Below the pieces are notes generated by a model. That model searched no databases and was not told where the DNA came from. It worked only from the letters and a program-made list of their open reading frames with translations. Made by a program: the position numbers and the translations under genes. A stretch of 48,758 bases of DNA from an uncultured Lachnospiraceae bacterium (lineage in GTDB: Bacteria; Bacillota; Clostridia; Lachnospirales; Lachnospiraceae): assembly GCA_910587045.1 (NCBI GenBank), contig CAJULG010000012.1, positions 1 to 48,758 of the forward strand, in the 5' to 3' direction. Of this stretch, positions 23,649-32,811 are shown in pieces (the first letter of the stretch is position 1; every line of letters starts with the position of its first letter).

Positions 23649-24287
23649 ATGCAGGTTGCGGTAGAGCATTATACGAAGGAGATTAAGAATGATATCATAC
23701 TGAATGATATCAATTACATATTTGAAAGCGGGCGGATATACGGTCTGAGGGGAAAGAACGGTTCGGGAAAGACCATGCTGATCCGGGGGCTGTGCGGTCT
23801 GATCCATCCGACCGCGGGGCAGGTATCCATTGACGGACAGGTATTGGGACAGGATATTTCCTTTCCGCCCAGCGTAGGCATACTGATCGAGGAACCGGGG
23901 TTTATTCCCGGCTATTCCGGCTTTGAGAATCTTTCTGCCCTGAGCCAGATCCGAAAGCTGGCGGGAGCAGAGGAGATCCGTGCATTAATGCAGGAATTCG
24001 GACTGGATGCAGCGGATAAGAAGAAGTATAAGAAGTATTCTCTGGGCATGAAGCAGAAGCTGGGACTTTGTGCTGCTTTCATGGAGCAGCCGGAGCTTAT
24101 TCTTCTGGATGAACCGACCAATGCGCTGGACGAGGGTTCTGTGGAGATATTGCGACAGATGCTGCTTCGGCATAAGGAGCGGGGGGCATTGATCATTATC
24201 GCTTCCCATGACCGGGAGGAGCTGGATCTGCTGGCAGATGAGATCGTGGAGATCGCATCCGGACGGATTAAGGAGGCGGTCAGATGA
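23649..24287 (+). CDS. ABC transporter ATPase (unit A)
   Basis: The 212-aa ATP-binding protein has Walker A GLRGKNGSGKTML, signature YSLGMKQKLG, Walker B LILLDEPTNALD and the switch His in ASHDRE. The start at 23649 is set by AAGGAGG just upstream; the frame is open from 23586 inside the previous gene. Before the signature it carries GILIEEPGFIPGYSGFENL, which places it with ATPases of small bacteriocin-immunity-type or ABC-2 exporters. It is a clear paralog of the ATPase at 29610. It overlaps the next gene by 4 bp. Confidence 0.93.
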   Translation: MQVAVEHYTKEIKNDIILNDINYIFESGRIYGLRGKNGSGKTMLIRGLCGLIHPTAGQVSIDGQVLGQDISFPPSVGILIEEPGFIPGYSGFENLSALSQIRKLAGAEEIRALMQEFGLDAADKKKYKKYSLGMKQKLGLCAAFMEQPELILLDEPTNALDEGSVEILRQMLLRHKERGALIIIASHDREELDLLADEIVEIASGRIKEAVR

Positions 24288-24820
24288 AACGGAAGATCAT
24301 AGGAGTGGTGGCAGTACTGCTCGCAGGGCTGGCAGTCTTTTGGGGCATTCGGGTATATCAGGTGAACCGGAAGTATCCGAAGGATATCATTCACTGGATC
24401 GCTTATGGTGATCCGCAGTTCCTTGCAGAGGATATCTCCATGCAGATCCAGGATCTGCAGTGGATCTCCTTTGCAGAGGCGAAGGACCGGTATGTGGAAG
24501 AGGAAATGTCGGAGGACGGATATTATTGTCTGGTAGAGGTGCTTCTGGAAAATGTGGGAACACAGGAGGCAAGCCCGGATCTGACACAGCTGAATCTGGA
24601 GACAAGCGGATATTCCAATGCGATCGCCCTGGATGTATATTTATATGCAGAATCTACCACACATCCTGTGCTGCAGCCGGGAGAGAAACGTACTGTATTA
24701 TTAGCCTATACCATATATGATTTTCAATGGAAGCCCGGGGACTGGAAGCAGATACGGGAACAGGACTTCTGGTTGGGCCGGTATGATTATCCGGATAAAT
24801 GGTGCTGGGAGATGCAGTAA
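24284..24820 (+). CDS. Membrane-anchored protein, DUF5028-like
   Basis: The 178-aa protein has one N-terminal TM helix (about residues 5-24) and an extracytoplasmic beta-type domain. It overlaps the ATPase stop by 4 bp (ATGA) and is the last gene of unit A before the 24837 terminator. A DUF5028-type assignment is suggested by its position after an ABC ATPase and by general sequence look; it is not certain. Like the protein at 20600 it may present a domain outside the cell next to the transporter. Confidence 0.6.
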   Translation: MKRKIIGVVAVLLAGLAVFWGIRVYQVNRKYPKDIIHWIAYGDPQFLAEDISMQIQDLQWISFAEAKDRYVEEEMSEDGYYCLVEVLLENVGTQEASPDLTQLNLETSGYSNAIALDVYLYAESTTHPVLQPGEKRTVLLAYTIYDFQWKPGDWKQIREQDFWLGRYDYPDKWCWEMQ

Positions 24821-24836
24821 TGAAAAAGAGAAAAAG

Positions 24837-24877
24837 AAAAGGACCGGAATACTTCAATTGAAGCATCCGGCCTTTTC
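24837..24877 (+). terminator. Terminator of unit A
   Basis: AAAAGGACCGGA and TCCGGCCTTTT pair around an inner ACTTCAATTGAAG stem-loop. A T run is built into the descending arm. Confidence 0.85.
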
Positions 24878-25089
24878 AAATGAGGGGAGAGAGGATTCAA
24901 ATATATGAAAAGCTCTTACAAGATTTAATATAAGGGTTAAGTGTGTTCATTTTGTGTTCAAATAATGATGAATTTCTAAAGAAAACAATAATTTCTGATA
25001 AACAAAGCGTTCTTATAGTCTATAATAAAAATATTCACAAAAAAATTAAATTGGATAAGATATTTTGGGCTGCTGGATGGTTTTATCTA

Positions 25090-25101
25090 TGTAAGCTTAC
25101 A
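25090..25101. promoter_or_regulatory. Perfect 12-bp palindrome before the sigma-factor gene
   Basis: TGTAAGCTTACA lies 7 bp before the AAGGGG ribosome site of the sigma-factor gene. It might be an operator. A TATAAT lies at 25021-25026 with no good -35. The rest of the 300-bp gap (24821-25121) is AT-rich and holds no convincing gene. Confidence 0.35.
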
Positions 25102-25121
25102 AAACATAAGGGGTTGTCTGG

Positions 25122-25598
25122 TTGGAAGAATTCGAGGCAAAGCATCTGTATGAACAGTTCTTTGACATGGTCTACCGCATCTGCTTCCTGTACATGAAGC
25201 AGGAAAGCGATGCCTGTGACATGGCACAGGAAACGTTCTTACGGCTGCTGAAGAAGAAACCACAATTTGATAACGAAGAAAAGGCCAGGGCGTGGCTGAT
25301 CGTAACAGCTTCAAACTGCTGTAAGACCCAGCTGCGCAGGTGGTGGCGGAGCAAACGGGATACCTATGATGAGTCAGTCCTTGCAGATAGCAGTACCGGG
25401 GCCGGGGAGCAGGCGCATGAACTGCGGGAACTGGTATTCAGTTTAGAGGAAAAGTACAGCCTCCCGATGTATCTGCATTATTTTGAAGGCTATAAGCTTG
25501 GCGAGATATCGGATATGCTGGGGGTCAGGGAATCGACACTGCAGACAAGGCTTGCACGGGCGCGGGAATTGTTGCGGCTGGAGCTGGAACAGGGATAG
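25122..25598 (+). CDS. ECF-type RNA polymerase sigma factor
   Basis: The 158-aa protein has sigma region 2 (YEQFFDMVYRICFLYMKQES, then CDMAQETFLRLL) and region 4 (YFEGYKLGEISDMLGVRES plus TLQTRLARARELL), the normal two-domain ECF layout. The start is TTG with AAGGGG 8 nt upstream. It is followed by a one-TM protein that fits an anti-sigma factor, then by a lipoprotein and ABC genes. It probably drives its own unit, and perhaps unit A, in response to an envelope signal. No shared promoter sequence could be established by eye. Confidence 0.92.
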   Translation: MEEFEAKHLYEQFFDMVYRICFLYMKQESDACDMAQETFLRLLKKKPQFDNEEKARAWLIVTASNCCKTQLRRWWRSKRDTYDESVLADSSTGAGEQAHELRELVFSLEEKYSLPMYLHYFEGYKLGEISDMLGVRESTLQTRLARARELLRLELEQG

Positions 25599-25617
25599 AA
25601 CCGGAGGTTAATGTGTA

Positions 25618-26724
25618 ATGAAGTTAGAGGATTATAAGAACTGTATGCGTCAGTTAAAGGTTCCGCCTGAAAAAAAGGAGGAGCTTTGGGCGGATCTGGT
25701 GAAAAGAAAGAGACGGTATTTTGTTCCGCTCCGGATTGCAGTGTGCGCAGGGGCATTGCTGCTTCTATTGATCATTGTGAACCGGTCTGATGCACTGGCA
25801 GAGCATTCTCCCGGCGGCCTTCTGGAACAGGTTCAGGAATTCTTTCACGGTCTGCTTGCAACGGAGGATGATCCGGCCATGAATCAGGATGATTATAAGA
25901 TGATGGACCTGGTGGAACGCAATATTTACTGTGATGAGAATTCCCATGTCCGGATGGAGATATTGGAGAAGCTTTCTGATGGTGTGGTGGTATTGATGAC
26001 TGTCCGATACACCGGTCTGGATGAGGCAGGACTCCAGTGGATCGCTGCAAATACAGAGAACGGATTTATTGAGCAGAATACCTGGATTCAACCGGTGTTT
26101 CCGGAGAATGATCTGGAGACCTATGGTGTGAATTATATGCCGAAGATAAACAGAATGCAGGACATGGATACTGTTACAGAGCGTTATTTCCGTGTGGAAC
26201 TGTATGCCGCCAGCAGAGAATACATGAGCGACAGAGTTGTATTCCGGTATCGTATGCCGGAGGACGGGGTGAATGTTCTGATCCCTTCTCCAAAAGAGGT
26301 GGAACTGAATGCCAGTACAGAGGATGTAGATGTAGTTATATATGATATTGTGGACAGAGGTGAGTATTCCGGTTATGAATTAAGGCGGCTGTATGTTTCA
26401 GGATTGTCCTATGTGATCTATGCAAAGAAGCAGGAGGGAGAAGCACCGGAGGGAAGCGATATCCGCTCCAGGTCAGAGGTCGGACTGATCTGCAGTGAAA
26501 ACGGAGAAGAATACCGTCTGATGAATGCTGATTTTGCCGAATCGCCGGTGGCACCGAGAGAAGAAAACCGGTATTCCGATGTGGTGATCCAGGGCGGTTG
26601 TTTTTATGATACAGATCAGCTTGAAAGCATTAGAACCTTTGATCCCCATTCTGTGAAAATGTTGGTATTTTATGATGAGGATGGTGAGTACACCTGTGAT
26701 CTGATAAAGCTGGAGGAGGAATAA
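25618..26724 (+). CDS. Probable anti-sigma factor (one TM, DUF4179-like)
   Basis: The 368-aa protein has a cytoplasmic N-terminus of about 35 residues, a TM helix (about residues 39-57) and a long extracytoplasmic part. That is the topology of Firmicutes ECF anti-sigma proteins, whose short N-terminus binds sigma. It directly follows the sigma gene (19-bp gap). The short cytoplasmic part (MKLEDYKNCMRQLKVPPEKKEELW) has no zinc-binding HxxxCxxC, so it is not a ZAS-type anti-sigma. The exact family is uncertain. Confidence 0.7.
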   Translation: MKLEDYKNCMRQLKVPPEKKEELWADLVKRKRRYFVPLRIAVCAGALLLLLIIVNRSDALAEHSPGGLLEQVQEFFHGLLATEDDPAMNQDDYKMMDLVERNIYCDENSHVRMEILEKLSDGVVVLMTVRYTGLDEAGLQWIAANTENGFIEQNTWIQPVFPENDLETYGVNYMPKINRMQDMDTVTERYFRVELYAASREYMSDRVVFRYRMPEDGVNVLIPSPKEVELNASTEDVDVVIYDIVDRGEYSGYELRRLYVSGLSYVIYAKKQEGEAPEGSDIRSRSEVGLICSENGEEYRLMNADFAESPVAPREENRYSDVVIQGGCFYDTDQLESIRTFDPHSVKMLVFYDEDGEYTCDLIKLEEE

Positions 26725-26725
26725 T

Positions 26726-27931
26726 ATGCAACTATACAGAAGGATCATGATAGTGCTGATGCTGGCCATGGTCTGTCCGGGCTGCGGTGGCTGTGTCCGG
26801 GAGGAGGCAGAGGGGATCAGCGTCAGTGATTATGCCGGTCAATATGACTCGGATGTACAGGAATTAATGAATGCAGAGACAGACGGACTACTGTTTCAGG
26901 ATTGCGCATTTCAGCCGTTTCCCGGGATTGACCGGCTGGAGGTTCTTACCTGCTCGGATCGGGATATCACGGCAGAAGAAGGACTGGCAGTTATGGAGGA
27001 ATGGATAAGGAAGATTGGTCTGGAGGGTCAGATTGATACAGGGATGGAGATCCGGGATGCCAGTGGACAACTGCCCCGGGATGAAAGCAGGAGTTATCCC
27101 TATGACTATCCGGGGGTATACGAACACCGTTCCGAATTAAGCTCCGGACAGGGATTTTTTATCAATGCGGATCTGTGTTATTTACAGATGGGAAACGGAT
27201 TCATGCAGATGAGTGACGGAAGGATCAGCAGGATCTTAGGAGGAAGCGCCAGGCCAATGGAGGATGCCTTTGGTTTTAATCAGGAGGAAACAGTAGCAGA
27301 GGGAGACCTTCCGGAACTGGGGCAGGAGGAATATGAACTGCCGGGCGGCAGAATATCCGTTCAGGAGGGAGCAGAGGCGGCACGGGACTATTTCCTGGCA
27401 GGCACCCCTTATCCCTATGGAGAAGGAATTGATGTGGGAATATCCAGGGTGCGGGTATTTCGGATAAAAGATCAATATGGATATGAATTCCATACCTTTC
27501 GTATTTATCAGGGAATTCCCTTTGCAACAACGGAACGTTCTGCTGTTAACATGTATGGAGCCGGATATGACATAAAGGAAGAGGCCGGTTGTGCGTATGT
27601 GATAGATGCTGACGGGGTTACGGCGTTTTGCAATTACAGGGAAGCACAGCAATTATCGGTTTTGGAATCACATACCCGTATGCTGGGCATTCAGGAGGCC
27701 GTAAACCGGATGAGAGAACAGCTTGCCCGAAATCTGACGATCCGTATGGAGAATGCCGGTCTGGTCTATTGTCCGATCTGTTATGGAGAAGAAGAGACCG
27801 GGGAAACGCAGGCAAGGGTCTGCTGGATGTTCGATGGAAGGAATACTGTGAATCAATGGCGGGTCAGGATCTATATCGATGCAGTTACAGGAGAATTATA
27901 TTATTATGAGTATCAGGATCAGGAGGGATAA
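26726..27931 (+). CDS. Predicted lipoprotein of the sigma/ABC unit
   Basis: The 401-aa protein has an N-terminal signal with several Cys (LMLAMVCPGCGGC), so a lipobox Cys near residue 17 or 20 is likely. The mature part is acidic and beta-rich. The C-terminal part (VRIYIDAVTGELYYYEY) looks like the end of a PepSY/YycH-type beta domain, but no family is certain. It begins one base after the anti-sigma-like gene. It may be an extracellular sensor or a partner of the transporter encoded next. Confidence 0.6.
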   Translation: MQLYRRIMIVLMLAMVCPGCGGCVREEAEGISVSDYAGQYDSDVQELMNAETDGLLFQDCAFQPFPGIDRLEVLTCSDRDITAEEGLAVMEEWIRKIGLEGQIDTGMEIRDASGQLPRDESRSYPYDYPGVYEHRSELSSGQGFFINADLCYLQMGNGFMQMSDGRISRILGGSARPMEDAFGFNQEETVAEGDLPELGQEEYELPGGRISVQEGAEAARDYFLAGTPYPYGEGIDVGISRVRVFRIKDQYGYEFHTFRIYQGIPFATTERSAVNMYGAGYDIKEEAGCAYVIDADGVTAFCNYREAQQLSVLESHTRMLGIQEAVNRMREQLARNLTIRMENAGLVYCPICYGEEETGETQARVCWMFDGRNTVNQWRVRIYIDAVTGELYYYEYQDQEG

Positions 27932-27936
27932 CAGAG

Positions 27937-28758
27937 ATGCTGCAACAGGAATTAAAGAAGCTATGGTATCCTCCGTTCATTCTGCCGGCTGTGATCAGTA
28001 TTGTGATCTTTTGTACCCTTGGAGAATGTTATGAGAACAGTGATGGAGGCTCCTGCACGGTGCTGGATGTGATCACAGGACGGGATGCACTTCTTCTGCA
28101 CTCCATGGACTGGCTTCATATCTGGGAAAGCGGGCTGAATACCTGGAGCTATCTGTTCATCCCGGTTCTGTTAAGCATGAGTTATATTATTACATTATCA
28201 GAAGAAGGGAAAAGCGGGAATCTGCGTCTGATCCTGATCCGCTCGGGCGCTCTCCGGTATGGCTGGGTAAAGGTCATCAGCGGAGCGGTTACAGGCGGAG
28301 GGATACTGGTAATGGGATATGGTCTGTACGGGATTCTGATGCTGGGAATATTTCCCTTGCGCCTTACGGATGCATCCGGTGTGCAGATGTCAGCGGGCGG
28401 GCTGGTTTCCTGTGTGGTCATGCGTCTGCTTGGAATCTTTTTATATGGTGCAATGGTGAATCTGTTTGCATTATTTGTTTCCGTTTTCTTTCGGGATCCG
28501 TATATGCTACTGTGCCTTCCCGTGATGATGAAGTACATATATACCCAGGTGCTGCAGAAGATTGAGACGGGAGCCATGGAACAGGGGAATATGCTTCTGC
28601 TGGAGCAGGCCGGCCGATTTCGTCTGGAGAATATGATACGAATGTCCTTTGATAAAAGCTGGTGGCTGCTGGTAACAGCTATGCTTGCACTATATGGTCT
28701 GCTTGGATTCGGTTACGGATTCTGGATAAGGGAAAGGAGGGACAGCGGTGCCTGGTAA
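27937..28758 (+). CDS. ABC-2-like permease (unit B)
   Basis: The 273-aa protein has six TM helices and a large loop after TM1 that contains CYENSDGGSCTV, a possible disulphide pair outside the cell. It overlaps the next permease by 11 bp. The pattern matches ABC-2 export-type permeases. It is the first of two membrane partners of the ATPase at 29610. Confidence 0.75.
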   Translation: MLQQELKKLWYPPFILPAVISIVIFCTLGECYENSDGGSCTVLDVITGRDALLLHSMDWLHIWESGLNTWSYLFIPVLLSMSYIITLSEEGKSGNLRLILIRSGALRYGWVKVISGAVTGGGILVMGYGLYGILMLGIFPLRLTDASGVQMSAGGLVSCVVMRLLGIFLYGAMVNLFALFVSVFFRDPYMLLCLPVMMKYIYTQVLQKIETGAMEQGNMLLLEQAGRFRLENMIRMSFDKSWWLLVTAMLALYGLLGFGYGFWIRERRDSGAW

Positions 28759-29608
28759 GTGCTGGAGTGCGGTATATCGGATCGCGATCATGGATTGGAA
28801 GCGCTGGATTCGGAGCAGCAGATTGATCGTATGTGGGATTCTGCTGATATTTATTCAGATTCAGATCATAGATCCGATGCAGGAGGCGGCTGCTCTTATG
28901 AACAGTAAGCTGTCGGTCATGGAACCCTTTACTGCTCTTGGGAATTCCGGTGTGATCGTGCTGATCCTTCCGATCCTGTTTCTGGTATTAATGGCAGGGT
29001 TCCCGCAAAAGGATGATATAGAACTGTTTTATCTGATCCGTTGTGATAAAAGGATATGGGTCTGGGGACAGCTCCTGTTGGCGATCCTGATATCTGCTGC
29101 CCTGATCCTCAGCCTGCTGATTCTTTCTGCGATAATGCTGGGGAGCAGCGGGGAGTGGAATCCGGATTACAGCGTGACGATCACACAGTTTACCGCAGTG
29201 TATCCGGAACGGAGCGGTTCCTATGTGGTACAGCTGATCCCGGAGAACCTGTATAATCATATGTCTTTAAGCAGTGCAGTTTTACATACCGGTCTTTTGC
29301 TGTTTCTGTACTTTATGCTGCTGGCAATGATTCTTCTGCTGTCTGCATTGATGAACCAGAGGCTGTATGGCATTCTTATGGATGGAGCGCTGATCCTGCT
29401 GGGTACGGTCGGCTGTGCCATGCGGACGGGATGGATGTGGGGGTTTCCAATGGCGCATACGATTCCCTGGCTGCATTATACCGCGTATTTAAGGAAGCCT
29501 GTTTTTCCATTGTCCGGTTCCTATTTCTATTTTCTGATATTGGATCTTTTGTTGTTTTTTGCCTGCATGCTGGCGGCAAAGCATTATCAGCCGGGAAGGA
29601 AGGGATGA
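28748..29608 (+). CDS. ABC-2-like permease, second subunit (unit B)
   Basis: The 286-aa protein starts at GTG with AAGGAGG upstream, inside the previous gene. It has about six TM helices, with a large extracytoplasmic segment between TM1 and TM2. It is followed by one base and then the ATPase ATG, so translation is coupled. It probably forms a heterodimeric channel with the preceding protein. The substrate is unknown. Confidence 0.75.
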   Translation: MPGKCWSAVYRIAIMDWKRWIRSSRLIVCGILLIFIQIQIIDPMQEAAALMNSKLSVMEPFTALGNSGVIVLILPILFLVLMAGFPQKDDIELFYLIRCDKRIWVWGQLLLAILISAALILSLLILSAIMLGSSGEWNPDYSVTITQFTAVYPERSGSYVVQLIPENLYNHMSLSSAVLHTGLLLFLYFMLLAMILLLSALMNQRLYGILMDGALILLGTVGCAMRTGWMWGFPMAHTIPWLHYTAYLRKPVFPLSGSYFYFLILDLLLFFACMLAAKHYQPGRKG

Positions 29609-29609
29609 T

Positions 29610-30251
29610 ATGATAGAGATAAAGGAAGTTTCATTGATCATTGATAAAAGGGAAATATTAAAGCGTATTAACCTGGTGCTGGAAAAAAATCAGATTTATG
29701 GCCTGGTCGGGAAGAACGGAAGCGGCAAGACCATGCTGATGAAATGCATTTGCGGTTTTGTGCGACAGACCGCAGGAGAAATCCGGGTAGACGGGAAACG
29801 GATCGGAACGGATATCGATTTTCCGGAGCATACGGGGATCATAATAGAATCACCCGGTTTTATTCCATATTATACCGGCTTTCAGAATCTGCGGTTTCTG
29901 GCCGGGATCAATCACAGGATTCAGGATGCGGATATCCGGGATGCGTTGCTGCAATGCGGTCTGGACCCGGATCTGAAGTTAGCTGTGCGAAAATATAGTT
30001 TAGGTATGCGGCAGCGGTTGGGAATTGCACAGGCGATCATGGAACGGCCGAGACTTTTGATTCTGGATGAACCGACCAACGGTCTGGATCATCAGGGAGT
30101 AGAGGAGATCAGAAAGCTGGTACTCCATTTGCGGGAAACGGGTACTACCATCCTTATGGCCAGTCATAATGCAGAGGATATTCAGATTTTGTGTAATTCT
30201 GTCTGGGAAATGGCAAATGGTGAGTTAATAGAATACAGAAAAACTGTCTAA
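29610..30251 (+). CDS. ABC transporter ATPase (unit B), paralog of unit A ATPase
   Basis: The 213-aa protein has Walker A GLVGKNGSGKTMLM, signature KYSLGMRQRLG, Walker B LLILDEPTNGLD and the switch His in ASHNAED. The start at 29610 has AAGGAAGGG upstream; the in-frame ATG at 29559 lies within the permease. It shares KNGSGKTML, IIIESPGFIPYYTGFQNL and the signature region with the ATPase at 23649, so the two arose by duplication and diverged. It is the last gene of unit B before a DUF2974-type gene. Confidence 0.93.
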   Translation: MIEIKEVSLIIDKREILKRINLVLEKNQIYGLVGKNGSGKTMLMKCICGFVRQTAGEIRVDGKRIGTDIDFPEHTGIIIESPGFIPYYTGFQNLRFLAGINHRIQDADIRDALLQCGLDPDLKLAVRKYSLGMRQRLGIAQAIMERPRLLILDEPTNGLDHQGVEEIRKLVLHLRETGTTILMASHNAEDIQILCNSVWEMANGELIEYRKTV

Positions 30252-30295
30252 ACTATTTCCTAGAACAGGAAATATGAGATGCGGGAGGAAATAGT

Positions 30296-31420
30296 ATGGC
30301 GAATATTTTGGATTATTTGAACTGGCGCGGGGATCTGACATTTGAAGAAAGCCCGCTGAACGAGGTTGATGGACTGATCTTATCGAATCTTTCCTATGTG
30401 TCCTTTGACTCCATTGTAGCATCACCCTGGGAGGAGGAAGCGATCTCTCTTCGTCAGGCATCCAGGATATTCTGGCGGGAACGGGATGAAAAGGAGCTGC
30501 TGAAAGAATTTTCCCTGATCAAGATGACGCCCTTTGCCATGCGGCGGGTTGCAGCGTCAAAGCGGTTTGGTGATCTGCAGTTAATGTACTATCAGAATTC
30601 CGTCGATCCGGAGAAGGAAAGTCAGTTCAGCGCATTGTGCATCCGGATCAGCAAAGGGGAGTATTATATTGCATTCCGGGGAACGGATAATACCATGATC
30701 GGCTGGAAGGAGAATTTTCGCATGTGCTTCGAGACAGTTCCGGCACAGAAGAAGGCGGTGGATTATCTGAATTATGTGGGACGCAAGTGCCAGGGACAGT
30801 TATGGCTTGGCGGACATTCCAAAGGCGGGAATCTGGCAATCTATGCAGCGGCTAAGGCAAGAGCAGAGGTACGGAGCCGGATTATTGCAGTTCAGAATTA
30901 TGACGGGCCGGGCTTTTCAAAGACCATGCTGAACAGTGCAGGTTATCGTGAGATCCGCAGCCGTATACAGAAGTATGTTCCTGCATCTTCTGTTGTTGGA
31001 ATGCTGTTGGAGCATGATGGAAACTGTACGATCGTATGCAGCCATGTCCAGGGTTTACAGCAGCATGATCCGCTTACCTGGCGGGTATTCGGTACCCGGT
31101 TTTCTTCGGTTCCCAAACGGGGAGAAGAGAGCCGGATGATGGATCAGACCCTTCACGACTGGATTTATTCCCTTTCTCTGGACGAACGGAGAACCTTTGT
31201 CAATATGTTGTTCCGACTCATGGAAGAGACGAATATCCATACCATGAATGATTTTGCCGGAAGCCGCTGGCGCCGGAAGCTCTGGCAGATCCAGCGGAAG
31301 ATACGGGCGGATTCCGGTTACCGTCAGGTGATGAAAAATGCAGGGCATCAGATGATGGAGGAATTCAGTAAATCATTGACGCATATGCGGCAGATGCACC
31401 ATATCAGAAGAAAAGGATAG
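30296..31420 (+). CDS. DUF2974-type alpha/beta hydrolase
   Basis: The 374-aa protein matches the DUF2974 (Mbeg1-like) family seen across Firmicutes. It opens with NILDYLNWRGDLTFEESPLN and holds a lipase-type nucleophile elbow GGHSKGGNLAIYAA around residue 172, preceded by YIAFRGTDNT as in class 3 lipases. The family is presumed to hydrolyse an ester or thioester; substrates are unknown. GGGAGGAAA precedes the ATG. It lies 44 bp after unit B, past a weak TTTCCT/AGGAAA hairpin, so it may belong to that unit or stand alone. It converges on an AraC gene. Confidence 0.85.
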   Translation: MANILDYLNWRGDLTFEESPLNEVDGLILSNLSYVSFDSIVASPWEEEAISLRQASRIFWRERDEKELLKEFSLIKMTPFAMRRVAASKRFGDLQLMYYQNSVDPEKESQFSALCIRISKGEYYIAFRGTDNTMIGWKENFRMCFETVPAQKKAVDYLNYVGRKCQGQLWLGGHSKGGNLAIYAAAKARAEVRSRIIAVQNYDGPGFSKTMLNSAGYREIRSRIQKYVPASSVVGMLLEHDGNCTIVCSHVQGLQQHDPLTWRVFGTRFSSVPKRGEESRMMDQTLHDWIYSLSLDERRTFVNMLFRLMEETNIHTMNDFAGSRWRRKLWQIQRKIRADSGYRQVMKNAGHQMMEEFSKSLTHMRQMHHIRRKG

Positions 31421-31435
31421 AGATCTTTGCATTCC

Positions 31436-32653
31436 TTATACATTCTTCATAAAAACGGGACGCTTCTTGCTATTCCGGAATTGTCCCGGCGTCATACCGG
31501 TAATCTTTTTGAATACATTCTGAAAATAGCTCTGGCTGGAAAAGTAAAGGTAGTTGCTGATCTCTGTTAAGGATTTATCCGTATATGACAGGAGCAGGCA
31601 GGCCTCCTCTATTTTTGCATTGGTAATAAATTCCGATACGCCGACACCGGTTTCCGTTTTAAATCGTTTTAAAAAATAGGAGGTACTCAGATTCACATGA
31701 GAAGCGATCAATTCTGCCTGTAAAGGCTGGTTGATATGCTCTTTAATATAATGAATGGCAGAAATGATCGGCTGGGAGACATTTTTAAATCTGATCTCCC
31801 GGGCAACCCGTTCTGCAAAATCCAGGGGCATTCTACGGTGCAGGCGTTCCACGTCAGCAACACTGGTATAGCTTTCACTGGTCTGAATATAGATATCACT
31901 TAAGCTGTAGGCTTCTTCAATATCCAGTCCTCCGGCAATGGCGGCACGGGTATACATGGTGCAGCCGGCAATAAAGATATTTTTTGCCTGACGGAGTGCA
32001 TCACCTCCAATGATGCCATATTTTCCGGGCAGCGGATTAAACATGGTTTTTTTCATTTCCGAAACATTGCCGCTTGCAATTAAATCCAGTCGATGCATTT
32101 CCTGAAGATAGGTATTGTGAAACACCTCATTCTCCCTGGATTCATAAGTTTTACTGGCAAATTTCGTTTGTATTCTGGTATCCTGATTGTGAAAATCCGG
32201 GTTATAATCAATATCTTCAATCGTTAACAATTCATGATTTAAGCTGTAGTTCAGACAGGACAGGTAGGACAAAAAATGATGCAGCGGACCGTAAGGCAGT
32301 TCGTTCAGAAATATTTTAATGCGGTCTGCCTCCTGTTCCGGAATCTCCATCGCTTCCAATACAAAAGGAAGAAATTCTTTTCTGATAGGGGTGGTGAAAT
32401 AAGGTCCTATAAAGATCCAGAGATCATGCTCGTTGATGCGGATCAATCCATAAAATGCATCGTAGGAGGTTGATATATAGCTGACCTGGCGGTCGCGCTT
32501 TTTCAGGCTGGTGATATAAGGCTTTGCTTTTTCAATAAATCCACCGATGGATGGAAGCTGCAGCAGTACCTCCTCGCCCTGAAACAGACAAAAGGGTATG
32601 TTCTCAACGTTAAACAGATAATTCATAAATACAATATAGTTGTCAGAATTCAT
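31436..32653 (-). CDS. AraC-family transcriptional regulator
   Basis: The 405-aa protein carries a C-terminal AraC DNA-binding domain of two helix-turn-helix units (IASHVNLSTSYFLKRFKTET and ISNYLYFSSQSYFQNVFKKI, closing with GMTPGQFR). The N-terminal 290 residues are a non-AraC sensor domain of unknown ligand. AGGAGGCGCACC stands just upstream of the ATG. It is divergent from the DUF2752 gene, whose uORF begins 117 bp away, and may control it. Confidence 0.9.
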   Translation of the reverse strand: MNSDNYIVFMNYLFNVENIPFCLFQGEEVLLQLPSIGGFIEKAKPYITSLKKRDRQVSYISTSYDAFYGLIRINEHDLWIFIGPYFTTPIRKEFLPFVLEAMEIPEQEADRIKIFLNELPYGPLHHFLSYLSCLNYSLNHELLTIEDIDYNPDFHNQDTRIQTKFASKTYESRENEVFHNTYLQEMHRLDLIASGNVSEMKKTMFNPLPGKYGIIGGDALRQAKNIFIAGCTMYTRAAIAGGLDIEEAYSLSDIYIQTSESYTSVADVERLHRRMPLDFAERVAREIRFKNVSQPIISAIHYIKEHINQPLQAELIASHVNLSTSYFLKRFKTETGVGVSEFITNAKIEEACLLLSYTDKSLTEISNYLYFSSQSYFQNVFKKITGMTPGQFRNSKKRPVFMKNV

Positions 32654-32769
32654 GGTGCGCCTCCTTGTATCAATTTTTCAACTGTTTCCTTATTTGAAGG
32701 TAACATATTGTGGAAAAAATGGCAAGCCACAGTAGGTCGGTTGCAGATACACAAAAAAAGGAGTATACT

Positions 32770-32811
32770 ATGCGTTGGATCAGACCCGGATCGTACCGTT
32801 TAGATATATAA
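32770..32811 (+). CDS. 13-codon upstream ORF coupled to the DUF2752 gene
   Basis: ATG at 32770 follows AAAAAAAGGAG with good spacing and encodes MRWIRPGSYRLDI. Its TAA (32809-32811) overlaps the ATG of the DUF2752 frame (TAATG). The downstream ATG itself lacks a ribosome site, so ribosomes finishing the uORF probably re-initiate there. Confidence 0.5.
   Translation: MRWIRPGSYRLDI

Noticed and set aside
24943..25197. Plus-strand frame of 84 codons before the sigma-factor gene
   Set aside because: It overlaps the sigma-factor start in another frame, has no ribosome site and no family signal.
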